A DNA stretch of 64,000 nucleotides from Parabacteroides goldsteinii (GTDB lineage: Bacteria > Bacteroidota > Bacteroidia > Bacteroidales > Tannerellaceae): contig NZ_JADNBB010000011.1 of NCBI RefSeq assembly GCF_015550595.1, forward strand, positions 1-64,000, in the 5' to 3' direction. This document shows positions 54,233 to 62,974 of this stretch, one piece after another. The notes below the pieces were generated by a model. The model was not told the DNA's origin. It made no database searches and saw only the letters and a program-made list of their open reading frames with translations. Numbering within the stretch: the first letter of the stretch is position 1; every line of letters begins with the position of its first letter. Made by a program: the position numbers and the translations under genes.

Positions 54233-55990
54233 TTAGTTAATAGACAATAACAAAGTCCGGCTGGATGGGTTACCCCATTCAGTAAGTAAATTACGCAGGT
54301 TGTTGAATTCAGCAGGTGTATATAACTGCTTATTCAGTTGCAGACTGCGTTCAACTTCGGCTGTATTACCCTTTTGTTTAACGGAAATAACGACTTTACC
54401 GGCTGCATTCTCGATAGTCTTAACTGTTTCAGGAGTAGATAGCTTCATCCCTGCCGGCAGTTGGATTGTATAGGTATACTGTTCGTTCACTTTACAAGGC
54501 ATCATCAGGTTTTCCTTACGGGTACTGTTCATACTGCAATAGTAGCTATGAGCCATCCCGACAGGTGCATCGGGTAACGAAACCATCACATAACCATTGT
54601 TCGCTTTCAGGCTCTGAGATGTCTTATAAGATATTGTCGTATTGTTCTGGGCTTTCGACTCGGTGGCCTCTTTGTCTCCTCCGGCAAAAATAGAGAGATA
54701 AGAACCGTAATAAGGCAAATAAGCATTACCGATTGTAGCATTGACTTGTGCATCTGCTTTTTCCGGAGAGACGGCAAGGCTAACCTTATAATTGATATGT
54801 GTTGATGGGCTGTTGACTGCTACAGGTGTTCCTGCGTTTGTCATGCTTATAACCGGAGTTGCATCGTTCCAACCTGTTGCCGCCATTTTATTGGATATAG
54901 GCGACATGATATATTGTTTACCGTCTACATTGGCTAAAACCAACAATCCGCTTATTGCGCTCAATCCACAACTGGCCGGATCGGCTTTTACGCGATAAGC
55001 AGCAGCAGCTTCGGCTTTGATGCCGGCAGCATTCAACAGACCATTCAGTAAATTTGCCTTTTCAGCTTCCGTTCCATAAGCGGAATAGATTATATCGTTG
55101 GATGAACGGATTTTGTATCCGGCATCCTGCAATGAAAGTTTGCTATAACCCAGGTTCTCGTTTACATGTTTCAGTATCGCTTGCAACTTTTCCGTATCAT
55201 TTTTCTTTCCTTCTGTAATATTTTCGGCGATGGCTGTTAGTTGAACATCGTTTGCCGGAGTAAATTGTGTATACAGGGCTTTCAAAGCATCCCCGTTGGA
55301 TGCATAAGTAGAAGCTGTGAGGAAAGGAACATCACCATTTGCTGTTGATACGAACGGATCACGGGAAGATGCCGGAAGATTATTAAGTCTCCAGGTAATA
55401 GTTTTCATGCCGTTAACAGTAGAAACAGCAGGCTTTGTATTGTAATTCTGCAAAGTGTAGAATAACGGCTTGCTTTCGGGAATCGACAGGCTGACCGTAT
55501 ATTCTTTTACGGGAGAAGTCTGCAACAACTCGTCATAGATATCCAATTCCGGCAGATAACCCGGTTTAGAAGTTAATGTATAATCCAGATAAATGGTGGC
55601 ACCCAGTTCCAGACCGGTATGGACAACGACCATTTCTTTCAGATTATTGTAGGCTGGTGCGTCCGCAGCAGTACGAGGAAGAACCTCTACAAATGCATTA
55701 TCGGGAGTTTTTACGATATTCCCGTCTTTCTGTTTTGTATAAGAAGAATTGATCTTCAATACCTGATAGTCTGGGTTATAGACGATAAAACTTTCCCCGT
55801 AAGTACCATTCATGGCAGTATGGGTGAAGAGTGTGAGCTCCATATTGTAACGGAACTCCTGGCTTCCGTCTGCATTCAGTGTATATGTTTTCGACAGCTT
55901 CTTGTATTCGGCTTCCGATGCGGCGAATACAGATGCCGTAAGAGCCAATAGACAAAGAAGCAGCGTAAATTTATTTATTATATTAGTCAT
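54233..55990 (-). CDS. DUF3857 protein with degenerate transglutaminase-like domain
   Basis: A 585-residue exported protein (signal peptide FTLLLCLLALTASVFA). The N-terminal DUF3857 domain covers about 25-210. The central region aligns by pattern with a transglutaminase core, but where the catalytic Cys should stand it reads YGTEAEKANLLNGLL. The His and Asp positions are also replaced (SAISGLLVLANVDGKQYIMSPIS). The fold may be kept for binding while catalysis is lost. The adjacent upstream paralogue keeps the triad. The gene starts 6 bases after that paralogue. Confidence 0.87.
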   Translation of the reverse strand: MTNIINKFTLLLCLLALTASVFAASEAEYKKLSKTYTLNADGSQEFRYNMELTLFTHTAMNGTYGESFIVYNPDYQVLKINSSYTKQKDGNIVKTPDNAFVEVLPRTAADAPAYNNLKEMVVVHTGLELGATIYLDYTLTSKPGYLPELDIYDELLQTSPVKEYTVSLSIPESKPLFYTLQNYNTKPAVSTVNGMKTITWRLNNLPASSRDPFVSTANGDVPFLTASTYASNGDALKALYTQFTPANDVQLTAIAENITEGKKNDTEKLQAILKHVNENLGYSKLSLQDAGYKIRSSNDIIYSAYGTEAEKANLLNGLLNAAGIKAEAAAAYRVKADPASCGLSAISGLLVLANVDGKQYIMSPISNKMAATGWNDATPVISMTNAGTPVAVNSPSTHINYKVSLAVSPEKADAQVNATIGNAYLPYYGSYLSIFAGGDKEATESKAQNNTTISYKTSQSLKANNGYVMVSLPDAPVGMAHSYYCSMNSTRKENLMMPCKVNEQYTYTIQLPAGMKLSTPETVKTIENAAGKVVISVKQKGNTAEVERSLQLNKQLYTPAEFNNLRNLLTEWGNPSSRTLLLSIN

Positions 55991-55996
55991 TGTCTT

Positions 55997-57961
55997 TTAC
56001 TTTTTAATAATTAGATAATCACCGAAACCTTTATGTGCATTGACTGCTGAACGGAAACCATCCCAGTCGGCAGCTTCATATACACGTTTTTTCAGAGCCA
56101 GTTTCTGGCTGATTGTTATCTTATCACCATCCTGACGCAGTGAACCTTCAAAATCGGCTGCATCACTTTGTTTACTGTCTTGTTTAGCTTCATTCAGCAG
56201 GGTATAACCTTTCGGGAGCTGAATGGTTTCGTCCAGTTCTACCAGGCGTGAGCAGGCATCTTTGAAACCATACTGGCGCTCTGCCAGATCGGTATTGATA
56301 CGGAGGTAGCTCTTTACCTGGTTGTAGAGATTGTTCATAACCATCGGCTTGAATACCAACTCTTCTTTTCCTGGTATAGCATATTCCGGTATTTCATAAC
56401 GAAATGTGATCTTGATAGGAGCAGCTTGATAATCTTTCGGGTCTTTACCATAATCGACACTGATCAGGCGTGCTTTGGGAGATACATTCAATAACTGGCT
56501 TTCGAGCATGTTTTTCCATTGTGACTGCCAGCCACGGGTGAACATTCCACGAATATTGCTGTCTGATTGTCCTTCAGCCGTGATCGTGAATTGTCCGGTC
56601 AGTGTTCCTTTAGCATCCAATTTATTATTTGCTTTGATGCGTAAGTAATGGTTTTCGGGAGCGGAAACCGGAGTCAGGCAAAGGTCTGATCCTTCGGGAA
56701 CTCCCGGTAGATAGTTTTGTTGTTGCTCGGCACTGCTCCATAATTCTCGGCAGAAAGGGACCCAGGTCGGGTCGAGCGGCATATAAGTTCCGCTGGAAAG
56801 TTTAACGACAGCTACACAATGGTTGAAATGGTCGGCGGGGATACTTTCTACCCGGCTTCCTGCCATTGTCATAGCCGGATAGGCTTCGAAGCCTGCCATA
56901 CGGAGGAAGGAGATCAGTGTACCGGCTATATCTTTACATACGCCGCAACGATCGGTATAGTTCATTTTTGTATTATGAAGGGTATAGCCTTCACCTTTCC
57001 CCATAGAGATACCGGAATACCGGATATTGTCGGCTACCCAGTGGGTGAGAACAGCAATCTTTTCCATTTCTGTTTTCTTTCCTTTGATCAGTTCGTCCAC
57101 TTTCTTCTGGGCTTCCGGCAGTGGAGCAAAGCTTCCGTAGTCTTCGTTAACTTTATTGAACCATAAGGATTTATCCTGCCATTTCGGTGTGGACGACATC
57201 ATTAGTTTAGGGGCAGCATCGAACAGGTCGACCATATTCGGTTCACGTTTGGCCGGCATTACGTCGTTTGTTGAGAAGGTGTAGGCTTTCCGGCCGTCTT
57301 CGTAGCGCATGGAGGAAGCACAGTCGCCCTGATAGAACTGGAACTGCATTTCTTTTTCCATCGGGATAGATACTTTGTATACTTTACGAACAGTCGGTTC
57401 TGTTACCCAGAAAGGTACGATGTCGTAGAACTGTCCGCGCATAGGAGGGATGAAGCGTGATTCGTCGTCGCCACCATCTGCCAGCAATGCATAAGTAAAA
57501 CCTTTCTTATCGATTTCGTATTCAATAATATCACCGGGGTTTAGTTGGCCTACTTCCAGCATGATCTGGCGGGCTCCCCAATAGATGGCACGGGCAGGAG
57601 CTGCATAGTCACAGGCCTGGGTAACATCCAGATTGACCACATCACCATTGGCACGATACACCGTGGCCCTTTTGAACCGGGCAAAAGCAGTCAACGGATC
57701 GTAATCGTATTTGATGATGCGGTTACTGACAGCTCCCCGGGGTGTTTGAATCTTGATTGTTTTGCAGACCGAAAATGAACCGGAACCGGTTGGTTGCACG
57801 GTTACAGAAGTACTGTCCAGCAGGTTTACGCAATCGTATCCGGCGTAAACCTCCGGCTTTTGAAGCGTCGGGTCCGGTGCGAACCGACAACTTTCTCCAC
57901 TCTGTCCGTAGGCAGACGAGAGGGCTAGAAATGATAATACGGTAAGTGTAAAATACCTCAT
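55997..57961 (-). CDS. DUF3857/transglutaminase-like protein with intact triad
   Basis: A 654-residue exported protein (signal peptide FTLTVLSFLALSSAYG). DUF3857 (about 40-240) precedes a transglutaminase-like domain with the full triad: Cys in DRCGVCKDIAGTL near 343, His in ADHFNHCVAVV and Asp in MPLDPTWVPF. A C-terminal beta-rich region follows (DUF2569/DUF3858-like). It could act as a periplasmic or surface peptidase or amidase. It begins 23 bases after the menC-menE fusion, so it may be transcribed from the menaquinone promoter. Confidence 0.9.
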   Translation of the reverse strand: MRYFTLTVLSFLALSSAYGQSGESCRFAPDPTLQKPEVYAGYDCVNLLDSTSVTVQPTGSGSFSVCKTIKIQTPRGAVSNRIIKYDYDPLTAFARFKRATVYRANGDVVNLDVTQACDYAAPARAIYWGARQIMLEVGQLNPGDIIEYEIDKKGFTYALLADGGDDESRFIPPMRGQFYDIVPFWVTEPTVRKVYKVSIPMEKEMQFQFYQGDCASSMRYEDGRKAYTFSTNDVMPAKREPNMVDLFDAAPKLMMSSTPKWQDKSLWFNKVNEDYGSFAPLPEAQKKVDELIKGKKTEMEKIAVLTHWVADNIRYSGISMGKGEGYTLHNTKMNYTDRCGVCKDIAGTLISFLRMAGFEAYPAMTMAGSRVESIPADHFNHCVAVVKLSSGTYMPLDPTWVPFCRELWSSAEQQQNYLPGVPEGSDLCLTPVSAPENHYLRIKANNKLDAKGTLTGQFTITAEGQSDSNIRGMFTRGWQSQWKNMLESQLLNVSPKARLISVDYGKDPKDYQAAPIKITFRYEIPEYAIPGKEELVFKPMVMNNLYNQVKSYLRINTDLAERQYGFKDACSRLVELDETIQLPKGYTLLNEAKQDSKQSDAADFEGSLRQDGDKITISQKLALKKRVYEAADWDGFRSAVNAHKGFGDYLIIKK

Positions 57962-57984
57962 AAGTATAATGTTTTAAATGATAA

Positions 57985-60156
57985 TCAGATCAGCTTTGCC
58001 GCCAACTGGCGACAGGCTTTCCGGTCTGTTTTACCACTTCCGGTAAGTGGGATGGCATCTACCTGCCTGATATATTTAGGCTGTTGGTATTTGGGCAGAA
58101 GGGAGGCAATCCTGTCTGGAAGGCTGTCCGTGTCTGTTGTTTTCTCCACCAATAGCACAATTGCTTCTCCTAATCCCGGATGTGGAATAGCCGTTATCGC
58201 AAAGGTAACGGAAATTATTAAACGAAGAGTTTCTTCTATCGATTCTATTTGTACTTTTATTCCTCCGGTGTTGATGGTGTTGTCTTTTCTTCCCAGGATG
58301 GTAAAAGTTCCGTCTGGATGTATCTCTGCCAGGTCGTTTGTTACCAAGGTGTCATCACAAACCTGTGGCGCTTGGATAACCAGTGTTTTTTCGGGCGATA
58401 AACATAGTTTTACAGATGAAAAAGGTGTATATGCTGATGAAGCATCCGGACCGTTTAGTTTGCGGAGGGCGATATGCGACAAGGTTTCTGTCATTCCATA
58501 GGTAGAATAGATCTCATTCGGTAGTTGGCGTATTTCGTCTTCCAGCTCTTTGTTGATAGCTCCGCCACCGACGATTACTATTTCTGTCTGGCAAAGGCGT
58601 TCTCTTTCTTCCGGAACCTGGAGCGTGTTGAATACCTGCAACGGGATCATTGCAGCGAAACGAAGCGATACCTCTACATCTGCCAACGGATGTCCGGATG
58701 GTGTACGTAAAATAAGAGTTAATCCGGCAACCAGTGCCCGTACAACTACCATCTTTCCGGCAATATATTGCAAAGGCATACAAAGCAGAGCATTATCTCC
58801 CTTGCGTAGATTGAGGAAAGAGCAGGTCAGTATGGCACTTTGTATCATTTGTTCTTTACGGACAGTGAACTCTTTCGGTGTTCCGGTCGAACCGGATGTG
58901 TGTACTGTTATGTAAGGGGATTCGTTAAACCAATCGGCCAGGAAGTTATAAAGATCCCGTTGTATTTGGGGCGTGTTGTCCGGAAGGTTAGAAAGTAATT
59001 GCTGTACATTATCTGCATCGCAAATAATTCCGTTTTCTAGATGTAGCTCCTGTTTATTACGGTCTGTAAGAGAGGTGCTGTAATTTCGCTCCAGAACTTG
59101 CTTTAACACATCCTCCTTCCCCTCTGGAGAGGGGAAGGGGTTACTCCATAAACAATCTTTATGAATGGACAAAGGCATCTCTACGTTATCTGTAAACAAG
59201 GCTCCTGTACCGAGTCCTTGTGGTAGCGGATTATTGAATGTTGCACACCATTGAGCAATAGCATTCAATCCTATATTGGACTCTAAAGCTGAAGTGATCC
59301 ACCAACCGATCTTTTGTCTTTCAGCCTCATCTATCCATTCTTGCCCACCACTGATTCCCCCATGTAGAGAGGGCTTCAGGATAATATATTGCGGTTTGAT
59401 TACAGATAAAAGTTCTTTCTTTCCTTGTAGGGTATTGCAGCCTATCAATTCTTCGTCCAATGCAATGGGTAATGGTGTTTCGGCCGTAAGTTTAGCCATT
59501 TCTTCCCATTGTCCCGCACGTATAGGTTGCTCGATAGAATGTAAATTCAGTTCAGCAAGCTTATGTAGTTTGTTTAATGCATCTGTAGGAGAGAAAGCTC
59601 CGTTAGCATCCACACGCAGTTCGATTTCTTCAGCAGAGAAGTGTGCACGGATATGCTTTAATAAAGCCAATTCTTCCTCAAAGTTGATAGCTCCGATCTT
59701 CAGCTTGATACAACGAAAACCGGATTGCATTTTCGTTTCGATCTGTTCCAGCATCTTTTTATAATCACCCATCCAGATCAGGCCGTTAATGGGAATACCA
59801 GCTTCACCTCGTGAAAAGGGTGTATTCCATAAAGCGAAGCTTCCGGTATGAAAATGCCGGAAGGCTGTTTCCAGTCCGAACAATATAGAAGGATATGGAC
59901 GGAGAATTTCGGTGTCCGGACCATTGTTTATCTCCGTCTGCCGACAAATCTCCGTAAGTAAATGTTCATAATCCGGTAGATCGTCGCAACTTAATTTAGG
60001 TAATGGGGCACATTCCCCAATACCATATCGTCCGGGAACTTCATCTGATGTTAGAAGAAGATACCAGCTTTTGCGCGTGATGTAAGTTCCCCGGGAAGTT
60101 CCTGCCGGTTGTTTGAAGTGTAAAACTTTCGGTATAATTTGTATGTGATAGGACAT
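57985..60156 (-). CDS. menC/menE: Fused o-succinylbenzoate synthase and o-succinylbenzoyl-CoA ligase (MenC-MenE)
   Basis: A 723-residue two-enzyme protein. Residues about 1-345 are MenC of the enolase superfamily: GIGECAPLP, the KLK catalytic lysine motif, DANGAF, EQP, DEE and KPSLHGG. Residues about 365-723 are MenE, an ANL acyl-CoA synthetase: TSGSTGTPK near 418, YGMTE, GRKDNTINTGGIKV and the final Lys in TGSGKTDRK. It turns SHCHC into OSB and then OSB-CoA. Both halves keep their catalytic residues. The joint (residues about 339-347) is encoded by a palindromic repeat. In most bacteria these are separate genes. Confidence 0.93.
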   Translation of the reverse strand: MSYHIQIIPKVLHFKQPAGTSRGTYITRKSWYLLLTSDEVPGRYGIGECAPLPKLSCDDLPDYEHLLTEICRQTEINNGPDTEILRPYPSILFGLETAFRHFHTGSFALWNTPFSRGEAGIPINGLIWMGDYKKMLEQIETKMQSGFRCIKLKIGAINFEEELALLKHIRAHFSAEEIELRVDANGAFSPTDALNKLHKLAELNLHSIEQPIRAGQWEEMAKLTAETPLPIALDEELIGCNTLQGKKELLSVIKPQYIILKPSLHGGISGGQEWIDEAERQKIGWWITSALESNIGLNAIAQWCATFNNPLPQGLGTGALFTDNVEMPLSIHKDCLWSNPFPSPEGKEDVLKQVLERNYSTSLTDRNKQELHLENGIICDADNVQQLLSNLPDNTPQIQRDLYNFLADWFNESPYITVHTSGSTGTPKEFTVRKEQMIQSAILTCSFLNLRKGDNALLCMPLQYIAGKMVVVRALVAGLTLILRTPSGHPLADVEVSLRFAAMIPLQVFNTLQVPEERERLCQTEIVIVGGGAINKELEDEIRQLPNEIYSTYGMTETLSHIALRKLNGPDASSAYTPFSSVKLCLSPEKTLVIQAPQVCDDTLVTNDLAEIHPDGTFTILGRKDNTINTGGIKVQIESIEETLRLIISVTFAITAIPHPGLGEAIVLLVEKTTDTDSLPDRIASLLPKYQQPKYIRQVDAIPLTGSGKTDRKACRQLAAKLI
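59115..59138. repeat. Palindromic repeat at the MenC-MenE joint
   Basis: CCTTCCCCTCT (59115-59125), two bases, then AGAGGGGAAGG (59128-59138) form a perfect 11-base-arm palindrome. It encodes part of the linker (PFPSPEGKED) between the two enzyme halves. Confidence 0.7.
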
Positions 60157-60162
60157 CGTTGA

Positions 60163-60987
60163 TTACGGAAATTTAGGATAATCTTCAAACCGTGGGCGGC
60201 GCTTTTCAAGGAATGCTTTGCCACCTTCCTGAGCTTCGTCTGTCATGTAATAAAGCATGGTTGCATCACCGGCCAATTCCTGTATACCGGCTTGTCCGTC
60301 CAGTTCTGCATTCAGACCGGCTTTGATCATACGGAGGGCGAGCGGGCTATGCATCATCATGGTTTCAGACCATTCTACGTATTCGTCTTCTAGTTTGTCC
60401 AAGGGGACAACTTTGTTCACCAATCCCATTTCAAGCGCTTCTTGTGCATTGTATTTCCTGCAAAGGAACCAGATTTCGCGTGCTTTCTTCTGTCCCACGA
60501 TACGGGCCAGGTAAGAGGAACCGAAACCGGCATCAAAACTACCTACGCGAGGACCTGTCTGTCCGAAGATCGCATTCTCGGAAGCAATCGTCAAGTCGCA
60601 AACGACATGCAACACATGGCCACCACCGATGGCAAAACCATTGACTGCCGCGATAACCGGTTTTGGCATCGAACGAATCTGTTTTTGTACATCGAGTACA
60701 TTCAGCCGGGCAACCCCGTCTTTACCGATATAACCGCCATGACCTTTTACATTCATATCGCCTCCGGCACAGAAAGCTGTGTCGCCTGCACCAGTCAGTA
60801 CGATTACACAAATATCCGGACGTTCACGACAAATATAGAGAGCATCGCTCATTTCGGTTGTCGTAGTAGGAGTGAAGGCGTTGCGATAACGTTCGCGGTT
60901 AATCGTGATGCGGGCAATCCCTTTATAGAAATCAAACAGAATATCTTCATATTCCTTTATTGTAGTCCATTCTCTTGTAGTTGACAT
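60163..60987 (-). CDS. menB: 1,4-dihydroxy-2-naphthoyl-CoA synthase MenB
   Basis: A 274-residue crotonase-fold enzyme that closes the naphthoquinone ring of OSB-CoA in menaquinone synthesis. Motifs are [28 protein letters not shown] (oxyanion hole), [20 protein letters not shown] and the family C-terminus [16 protein letters not shown]. It starts 1 base after the menD stop and ends 6 bases before menC-menE. Length is normal. Confidence 0.97.
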   Translation of the reverse strand: MSTTREWTTIKEYEDILFDFYKGIARITINRERYRNAFTPTTTTEMSDALYICRERPDICVIVLTGAGDTAFCAGGDMNVKGHGGYIGKDGVARLNVLDVQKQIRSMPKPVIAAVNGFAIGGGHVLHVVCDLTIASENAIFGQTGPRVGSFDAGFGSSYLARIVGQKKAREIWFLCRKYNAQEALEMGLVNKVVPLDKLEDEYVEWSETMMMHSPLALRMIKAGLNAELDGQAGIQELAGDATMLYYMTDEAQEGGKAFLEKRRPRFEDYPKFP

Positions 60988-60988
60988 A

Positions 60989-62656
60989 TTATTTTTGCTT
61001 TAATTGATGATAATATTCTTTCAATAGACGAACGTCTTCATCTTTGTCGGTGAAAACCTCCATCAATATCGGTTGATTGACAGGATTGGGATCTGTGAAA
61101 ATTTTCATAGCCTCTTCCAGTTCTTCCGTATTATGTACGCTCTGATAAAGGAAGCCACGTTCAGTTGACCAGCCTTGTGCAGATGTTTTATGTGTAGCAG
61201 TCACATAGCGGTGCGCCTTTTCCGACATAGATAAACCGGGTAAGGCTTGGAAAATCTCGCCTCCACCATTGTTCAGTAACAGGATACGCAGGTTGCAGCC
61301 GAAGTTACTGTTCCAAAGTGCATTCATATCATAGAAAAAACTAAGATCGCCTATCACGACAAAGTTCAGTTTATCCGATGCTACGGCATAGCCGATTGCA
61401 GTAGATAGAGAGCCTTCGATACCACTGGTTCCCCGGTTACAACAAACTTCGACCTCTTCCGGTAAAGTAAACAATTGTGCATAACGAACTGTCGAACTGT
61501 TTGCCAGATGTAAGGCTGACGGAGTGGGTAAGGATTTGATCAGTGTACCGATAGCTCCCATTTCGGAATAAGCAAACTCCGGTTCCGGAAGCCCTTTGGT
61601 ATTGTTTTCCCATACTCGCGGAAACTCGGTTGTTTTATTTTCTAACAGATAAGCGATCTTCTCGAGAAACTCGAACGGGTCCATCTCGATTACAGTAGTC
61701 ATTGAGCCATACAGGTCGGCTATCTCGCCATCGGCCGAAACATGCCAATGCTCTTTAGGCGGATTTTCCCGGAGGAATTTCTTCAGACGTTTGGAGACGA
61801 TGTGTCCTCCATAGGTAATTACCAGCTCGGGTACCATCTTATCTAGTGTATCTTTTGGTAGCGCATAGATTGCAGCATCGAAATTTTTGACAGGAATACC
61901 GGGTATTGTCTTATTGCTTGTATGTTCGGTCAGCCAGGTGAAATGCTTATAGAGCAATTTCGAGATCTTCTTCTCAAACAGATAGATCAGACTCATCTGA
62001 CCGACAACAATCATGCGTTTATTGTATTTGTTCAACCGTTCGATCAACGTATTATATTCTCTATCGTACACATTTAATCCCTGATAGCGAGTGATAACGC
62101 GCACTTCCGGCAACTCTGTCGTTGTGAAGCGGAACAGAGGTTCGGAAATCGGAATATTGATATGTACCGGTCCTTTCCCGTGATGATTTAGTTCCAGTAA
62201 TGCTTCATTTACTAAACGATTACAATACCATTCGTCTTCATCTGTATGTATCTCCGGTAGGTTAACCGATTTCTTTACCAGTGAACCGAAGACACCTGGC
62301 TGCGGTAATGTCTGCCCATCCATTTGTCCGATCCAGGCAGCAGGTCTGTCTGCAGAAATGACCACCAGAGGAACTTGCTGGTAAAAAGCTTCCGCCACGG
62401 CTGGGTGTATATTCAACAGGGCCGTACCTGAAGTACAGCAGACTGCTGCCGGCTTTCCTCCATGCAAGGCCAGTCCGAGTGCAAAGAATCCGGCACTCCG
62501 TTCGTCGGTAACGGAATAACAGGAAAAAGACGGATGGTTTGCCAATGTATGAACAATTGGAGAATTACGGCTTCCCGGACACAATACGACTTTATTTATA
62601 TTATGCTCCTTAAGCAAAGCCACTAATTGTTGAATGTTTTTCTTATCGGTGTACAT
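60989..62656 (-). CDS. menD: SEPHCHC synthase MenD
   Basis: A 555-residue ThDP enzyme that adds 2-oxoglutarate-derived succinic semialdehyde to isochorismate. Motifs are [10 protein letters not shown] at the N-terminus, [13 protein letters not shown], the ThDP/Mg motif [15 protein letters not shown] and [10 protein letters not shown]. It is the first gene of the menaquinone operon. The isochorismate synthase gene menF, often just upstream, is not here; the neighbour is a divergent SusC-type gene. A TACTTTTG box precedes it. Confidence 0.97.
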   Translation of the reverse strand: MYTDKKNIQQLVALLKEHNINKVVLCPGSRNSPIVHTLANHPSFSCYSVTDERSAGFFALGLALHGGKPAAVCCTSGTALLNIHPAVAEAFYQQVPLVVISADRPAAWIGQMDGQTLPQPGVFGSLVKKSVNLPEIHTDEDEWYCNRLVNEALLELNHHGKGPVHINIPISEPLFRFTTTELPEVRVITRYQGLNVYDREYNTLIERLNKYNKRMIVVGQMSLIYLFEKKISKLLYKHFTWLTEHTSNKTIPGIPVKNFDAAIYALPKDTLDKMVPELVITYGGHIVSKRLKKFLRENPPKEHWHVSADGEIADLYGSMTTVIEMDPFEFLEKIAYLLENKTTEFPRVWENNTKGLPEPEFAYSEMGAIGTLIKSLPTPSALHLANSSTVRYAQLFTLPEEVEVCCNRGTSGIEGSLSTAIGYAVASDKLNFVVIGDLSFFYDMNALWNSNFGCNLRILLLNNGGGEIFQALPGLSMSEKAHRYVTATHKTSAQGWSTERGFLYQSVHNTEELEEAMKIFTDPNPVNQPILMEVFTDKDEDVRLLKEYYHQLKQK

Positions 62657-62682
62657 ATTCTGTTCTTCCTTAGGTTGAAATG

Positions 62683-62690
62683 CAAAAGTA
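62683..62690 (-). promoter_or_regulatory. -7 box of the menaquinone operon
   Basis: TACTTTTG on the minus strand (CAAAAGTA on plus), 26 bases before the menD ATG. Confidence 0.6.
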
Positions 62691-62786
62691 GATATAATTT
62701 TTCAATTGATGGTTGAGTATTTATATAGAGGAAAGATTAGCCCTGCAAAATAAATTCCCGAAGAGTCCCTACCTGACTGCCACATC

Positions 62787-62826
62787 ATGTAGAATAGTTC
62801 CACATATCTGTGTGGAAATTCTACAT
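62787..62826. promoter_or_regulatory. Long inverted repeat between divergent menD and susC genes
   Basis: ATGTAGAAT-AG-TTCCACA (62787-62804) pairs with TGTGGAAATTCTACAT (62811-62826): 16 base pairs with a 2-base bulge and a 6-base loop. No gene ends here, so it is not an ordinary gene-end terminator. It may be an operator or a leader structure. The rest of the 318-base gap 62657-62974 shows no gene. Confidence 0.6.
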
Positions 62827-62974
62827 ACCGCTTTATTTTTCCTGATTTTCCTTGAATGATTAATACATTTATTCATTGCTATTTAGATTTGATTTATTTC
62901 TACAATGTTTTTAAGGTACAATTATTGGCATGTATAGAGCAAATAGGTATTTAGTATTTAATAATAATTGATGA

